From positions 2,170,001 to 2,234,000 of the forward strand of contig NZ_JAUSZZ010000001.1 of NCBI RefSeq assembly GCF_030818075.1: a DNA stretch of 64,000 bases, given 5' to 3'. Position 1 is the stretch's first letter, and every line of letters begins with the position of its first letter. Shown one piece after another: positions 61,290 through 64,000 of the stretch. Source of the DNA: Microbacterium proteolyticum. Lineage in GTDB: Bacteria > Actinomycetota > Actinomycetes > Actinomycetales > Microbacteriaceae. A program made the translations under genes and the position numbers. Under the pieces are notes generated by a model. That model saw nothing but the letters and a program-made list of their open reading frames with translations, was not told the DNA's origin and ran no database searches.

Positions 61290-62313
61290 GAAGAATCGTG
61301 TAGACCTCGACCGCGAGAACGACATCGCCCCCGGGCTCGTCGCCAAGACCAAGAAGCGTCTCGTCGTCGCCTCCGGTCGCTCGCACCCGGAGCTCGCCGC
61401 GCAGGTCGCGCGGCACCTGGGCACCGAGCTCGCTCCGACCGAGCACCGCACCTTCGCCTCGGGCGAGATCTATACGCGTTTCGAGGTCTCGATCCGCGGG
61501 TGCGACGTGTTCGTCGTGCAGTCGTTCGGTCCGCCGGTCAACGAGTGGCTCATGGAGCTGCTCATCATGCTCGACGCGCTCAAGCGCGCCTCGGCCAAGC
61601 GCATCACGGTGGTCGCGCCGTACTACCCCTATTCGCGACAGGACAAGAAGGGCCGCGGCCGCGAGCCCATCAGTGCCCGCCTCGTCGCCGACCTGCTCAA
61701 GACCGCCGGCGCCGACCGCATCATGAGCGTCGACCTGCACGCCGCGCAGATCCAGGGCTTCTTCGACGGCCCCGTCGACCACCTCTTCGCCAAGCCCGTG
61801 CTGCTCGAGCACTTCGAGCAGGGCCTGACCGGCGAGGACCGCGAGACCCTGACCGTCGTCTCTCCCGACATGGGCCGCGTGCGCGTGGCCGACACCTGGT
61901 CCGACAGCCTCGGCGCGCCGCTGGCGATCATCCACAAGCGCCGCGACCCGAAGGTCGCCAACCAGGTCTCGGTGCACGAGATCGTCGGCGACGTGACGGG
62001 CCGCACCTGCCTGCTCGTCGACGACATGATCGACACCGGCGGCACGATCCAGAAGGCGGCACAGGCCCTCAAGGCCAACGGTGCCCGCAAGGTCATCGTC
62101 GCCGCGACCCACGCGATCTTCAGCGACCCCGCCATCGAGCGCCTCCAGGATGCCGCGATCGACGAGGTCGTCATCACCGACACCATCCCGCTGGCACCGG
62201 AGCGGCACTTCGACCGTCTCACGGTGCTGCCGATCGCTCCGCTGCTGGCGCGGGCCATCCACGAGGTCTTCGAGGACGGCTCGGTCACGAGCATGTTCGG
62301 CGGCGACGCGTAA
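61279..62313 (+). CDS. prs: ribose-phosphate diphosphokinase (PRPP synthetase)
   Basis: A 344-residue enzyme that makes PRPP from ribose 5-phosphate and ATP for nucleotide, His and Trp synthesis. Recognisable are ASGEIYTRFEVSIRG, the flexible-loop region VVAPYYPYSRQDKKGRGREPISARL, MSVDLHAAQIQGFF and the PRPP loop CLLVDDMIDTGGTI near 245. The N-terminus has about 25 extra basic residues compared with the short form. AAAAGGA precedes ATG 61279 inside the glmU gene. A very stable hairpin terminator follows. Confidence 0.96.
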   Translation: MARKKNRVDLDRENDIAPGLVAKTKKRLVVASGRSHPELAAQVARHLGTELAPTEHRTFASGEIYTRFEVSIRGCDVFVVQSFGPPVNEWLMELLIMLDALKRASAKRITVVAPYYPYSRQDKKGRGREPISARLVADLLKTAGADRIMSVDLHAAQIQGFFDGPVDHLFAKPVLLEHFEQGLTGEDRETLTVVSPDMGRVRVADTWSDSLGAPLAIIHKRRDPKVANQVSVHEIVGDVTGRTCLLVDDMIDTGGTIQKAAQALKANGARKVIVAATHAIFSDPAIERLQDAAIDEVVITDTIPLAPERHFDRLTVLPIAPLLARAIHEVFEDGSVTSMFGGDA

Positions 62314-62333
62314 GTCCTCTCCATCCGCTCCGA

Positions 62334-62365
62334 CGCAGCCGCCTCCCGTGAGGGAGGCGGCTGCG
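62334..62365 (+). terminator. terminator of the glmU-prs operon
   Basis: CGCAGCCGCCTCCC (62334-62347) and GGGAGGCGGCTGCG (62352-62365) form a perfect 14-bp stem closed by a GTGA tetraloop and followed by TTCGT. Confidence 0.88.
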
Positions 62366-62388
62366 TTCGTCTCGGGCTGTGGTGGCTC

Positions 62389-62488
62389 GGTCCCTTCGGC
62401 GGGCTCACGGACCTGGGTCGCCTCCTGCTCGCTGCGGAGGTGGCTGAGCTCGTCGGAGCCTCCGGTCCCTTCGACGGGCTCAGGGACC
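62389..62488. repeat. pair of CCTTCGAC-type palindromic repeats (family D)
   Basis: Two copies in the same orientation, 62389-62413 and 62464-62488. Each starts GGTCCCTTCG and ends GGACC, with core CGGGCTCA. The second is the better palindrome (GGTCCCT with AGGGACC). They are relatives of the two copies inside tatD. The gap from 62314 to 62622 otherwise contains only the terminator and no gene. Confidence 0.8.
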
Positions 62489-62622
62489 TCGCTGTGATCT
62501 GCGCGACCACTCGCCGCCCCGCCTCACAGCGGACACAAAAGAATGAACCGGGGTGCGGTGAAGGTCGTGTCCCTACCGTGAGCACCGAAGCGCGAGCTCG
62601 GCACGACCGAAGGAGGACCCTC

Positions 62623-63129
62623 ATGATCCGCACCGCAGCCGTACCCCGTCCCGTCCGCATCGGCACCGCCCTGGTGGGCGTCGCCGGCATCGTCACGCTC
62701 GCGGGCTGCTCCGGCGGCTCCACCACCGGCGGCGCCGCCGCTCCGGTCCCGGCCGAGACCTCCGCCGCATCCACGCCCGCTGCCAGCGCGTCCGCCAGCG
62801 CGAGCACCTCCACCGGCGGCGCCTCATCGACCACCTACGCCGACGGAACGTACGAGGCGACCGGTCAGTACGCCACCCCCGAGAGCGTCGAGAGCATCGA
62901 CGTCACCCTCACGATCGCCGGTGACACGGTGACGGCCGTCGAGGTGACCGGCGACCCGCAGGCCGCGGAGTCCCGGCGCTACCAGAGCGAGTTCATCGGC
63001 GGCATCTCCGCCGAAGTCGTCGGAAAGAAGCTCGACGAGATCTCGGTCACCAAAGTGGCCGGGTCGTCGCTGACCAGCGGCGGCTTCAACGAAGCCGTCG
63101 AGACCATCAAGACCGAGGCGCAGGCCTGA
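62623..63129 (+). CDS. FMN-binding domain lipoprotein
   Basis: A 168-residue exported protein. The lipobox LAGC places the lipidated cysteine near 29; a Ser/Ala/Thr-rich linker runs to about 68. The FMN_bind domain follows (YADGTYEATGQYATPESVESIDVTLTI). Such domains carry FMN covalently attached by ApbE, usually on Thr in an SGAT-like motif; here the equivalent reads AGSSLTS near 148-154. A perfect AGGAGG precedes ATG 62623. The apbE gene follows after five bases, so the pair forms a surface electron-transfer or flavinylation module. Confidence 0.9.
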   Translation: MIRTAAVPRPVRIGTALVGVAGIVTLAGCSGGSTTGGAAAPVPAETSAASTPAASASASASTSTGGASSTTYADGTYEATGQYATPESVESIDVTLTIAGDTVTAVEVTGDPQAAESRRYQSEFIGGISAEVVGKKLDEISVTKVAGSSLTSGGFNEAVETIKTEAQA

Positions 63130-63134
63130 ATCCC

Positions 63135-64000
63135 ATGAACACTCCGACCGCGACGGGCTCGACGTGGGCTTTCGACGCGATCGGCACGTCCTGGACGATC
63201 GACACCGCCGAGCCGCTGCCGGCCGTGGTGCGCGACGCCGTATCGGGCGTCGTGGAGCGATTCGATCGGGAGTGGTCGCGTTTCCGTGATGACTCGCTCG
63301 TGTCGACTCTCGCGCGGGGGGTCTCGGCATCCGTTCCCGCGCCGGCGGACACGGATGCCATGCTCTCGCTGTACGACGAGCTCGACGCCGCCACGAACGG
63401 TGCCGTCAACCCGCTGGTCGGCGACGCGCTGGCCCGTCTGGGTTACGACGCCCGTCTGTCGCTCGCCCCGTCCGGTGACCCGCGGCCGGCGCCCGCCTGG
63501 CGCGACATCGTGTCGTGGGGGGACGGGAGGCTGCGCGCGTCGACGCCGACCACCATCGACATCGGCGCGCTCGGCAAGGGCCGCCTCGTCGACCTCGTTC
63601 TCGACACCGTGCGCGCCCACGTCGACGGCGATGTCGTGGTGGACGGCTCGGGCGACCTCGCCGCGCGCGGACGGGCCGTCCGGGTGGGCCTCGAGCATCC
63701 GTACGACCCGACGCTCGCGATCGGCGTCGCCACGGTCACCGACGGTGCGCTGTGCGCATCGGCGATCAACCGCCGCGCGTGGGGCGACGGGCTCCACCAC
63801 GTGCTCGACGCCCGTACCGGCGCCCCCGTGCGGGCGTACGCGGCGACCTGGGCGCTCGCCGACACCGCGATGCGGGCCGACGCCCTCGCCACGGCACTGT
63901 TCTTCGACGGCGGGCCGGAGCTTGCGGCATCCTGGAACGCGCACTGGGTACGCATGCACACCGACGGCCGTGTGGAGTGGTCGCCGGGATTCGACGGAGA
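63135..64000 (+). CDS. apbE: FAD:protein FMN transferase (ApbE), 3' end beyond window
   Basis: An open frame of 288 codons from ATG 63135 runs off the window. The protein starts TWAFDAIGTSWTI, then FDREWSRFRDDSLVS, the FAD/Mg site region TTIDIGALGKGRLVD near 142-157, and DGSGDLAARG. HHVLDARTGAPV and ADALATALFFDGG near 260 are the late conserved motifs. ApbE moves FMN from FAD to a Thr (or Ser) side chain; the lipoprotein encoded five bases upstream is the obvious acceptor. Nearly the whole domain is present, so only a short tail is missing. Confidence 0.92.
   Translation, partial: MNTPTATGSTWAFDAIGTSWTIDTAEPLPAVVRDAVSGVVERFDREWSRFRDDSLVSTLARGVSASVPAPADTDAMLSLYDELDAATNGAVNPLVGDALARLGYDARLSLAPSGDPRPAPAWRDIVSWGDGRLRASTPTTIDIGALGKGRLVDLVLDTVRAHVDGDVVVDGSGDLAARGRAVRVGLEHPYDPTLAIGVATVTDGALCASAINRRAWGDGLHHVLDARTGAPVRAYAATWALADTAMRADALATALFFDGGPELAASWNAHWVRMHTDGRVEWSPGFDG

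Overview
The window reads as chromosomal DNA of a very GC-rich actinobacterium. Codon use (almost all third positions G or C), frequent GTG starts, the housekeeping gene content and the constant use of the heptamer GGATGCC point to the family Microbacteriaceae, most likely Microbacterium. That assignment is inference from sequence style; no 16S gene is present. No insertion sequence, prophage, CRISPR array or rRNA operon was seen.

Layout. 1-9.6 kb: the end of a luciferase-like oxidoreductase, a GNAT enzyme, a DoxX-like membrane protein, a RecQ helicase, an ATP-dependent DNA ligase, an NYN-LOTUS protein with a frameshift, and a Gfo/Idh/MocA oxidoreductase facing a LacI regulator. 9.6-14.1 kb: a ChvE/MmsA/MmsB-type monosaccharide ABC transporter whose promoter carries the same operator motif as the lacI promoter. 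14.2-17.1 kb: histidine kinase, response regulator and DUF4097 protein in one overlapping operon. 17.3-21.7 kb: a large HrpA RNA helicase. 22.4-27.6 kb: an ECF sigma factor with a membrane partner, a GH3 lipoprotein and an LCP cell-wall ligase, separated by long repeat fields.

27.7-36.7 kb is a catabolic island: an NMT1/SsuA-like ABC transporter, an LLM (F420/flavin) oxidoreductase, a dihydropyrimidinase/hydantoinase and a nitrilase-type carbamoyl hydrolase. All are on the minus strand in a tightly overlapping operon and diverge from a MocR-type regulator. Together they look like uptake and breakdown of a cyclic ureide such as a pyrimidine or hydantoin. 36.6-52.9 kb: aldo/keto reductase (frameshifted), DUF255 thioredoxin-fold protein, zinc metallopeptidase, AAA ATPase, protein mannosyltransferase, then the housekeeping series rsmI, metG, tatD, a sugar MFS transporter, rsmA, a metallophosphoesterase, a Stealth phosphotransferase and ispE. 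53.2-64 kb: DUF427, an OpuC-type compatible-solute transporter, an ABC-F protein, a MarR regulator with a membrane protein, tRNA-Gln(TTG), glmU, prs, and an FMN-binding lipoprotein with its ApbE flavin transferase, which runs off the end.

The most unusual content lies between the genes. Three sequence-unrelated families of long imperfect inverted repeats are scattered over the window. Families A and B have 63-67 bp elements with arms of about 24-29 nt; family C elements are longer, with arms of about 20-25 nt. Family A occurs at 14084, 17124, 17257 and 43765. Family B occurs at 21767-22290 and 24097. Family C occurs at 25421-26140 and 46579. A fourth short repeat (CCTTCGAC-type) occurs in pairs, once inside the tatD coding region. 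Many genes also show a -10 box exactly six bases before the start codon, which predicts widespread leaderless transcription. Three genes carry single-base insertions in short homopolymers, which may be assembly errors.
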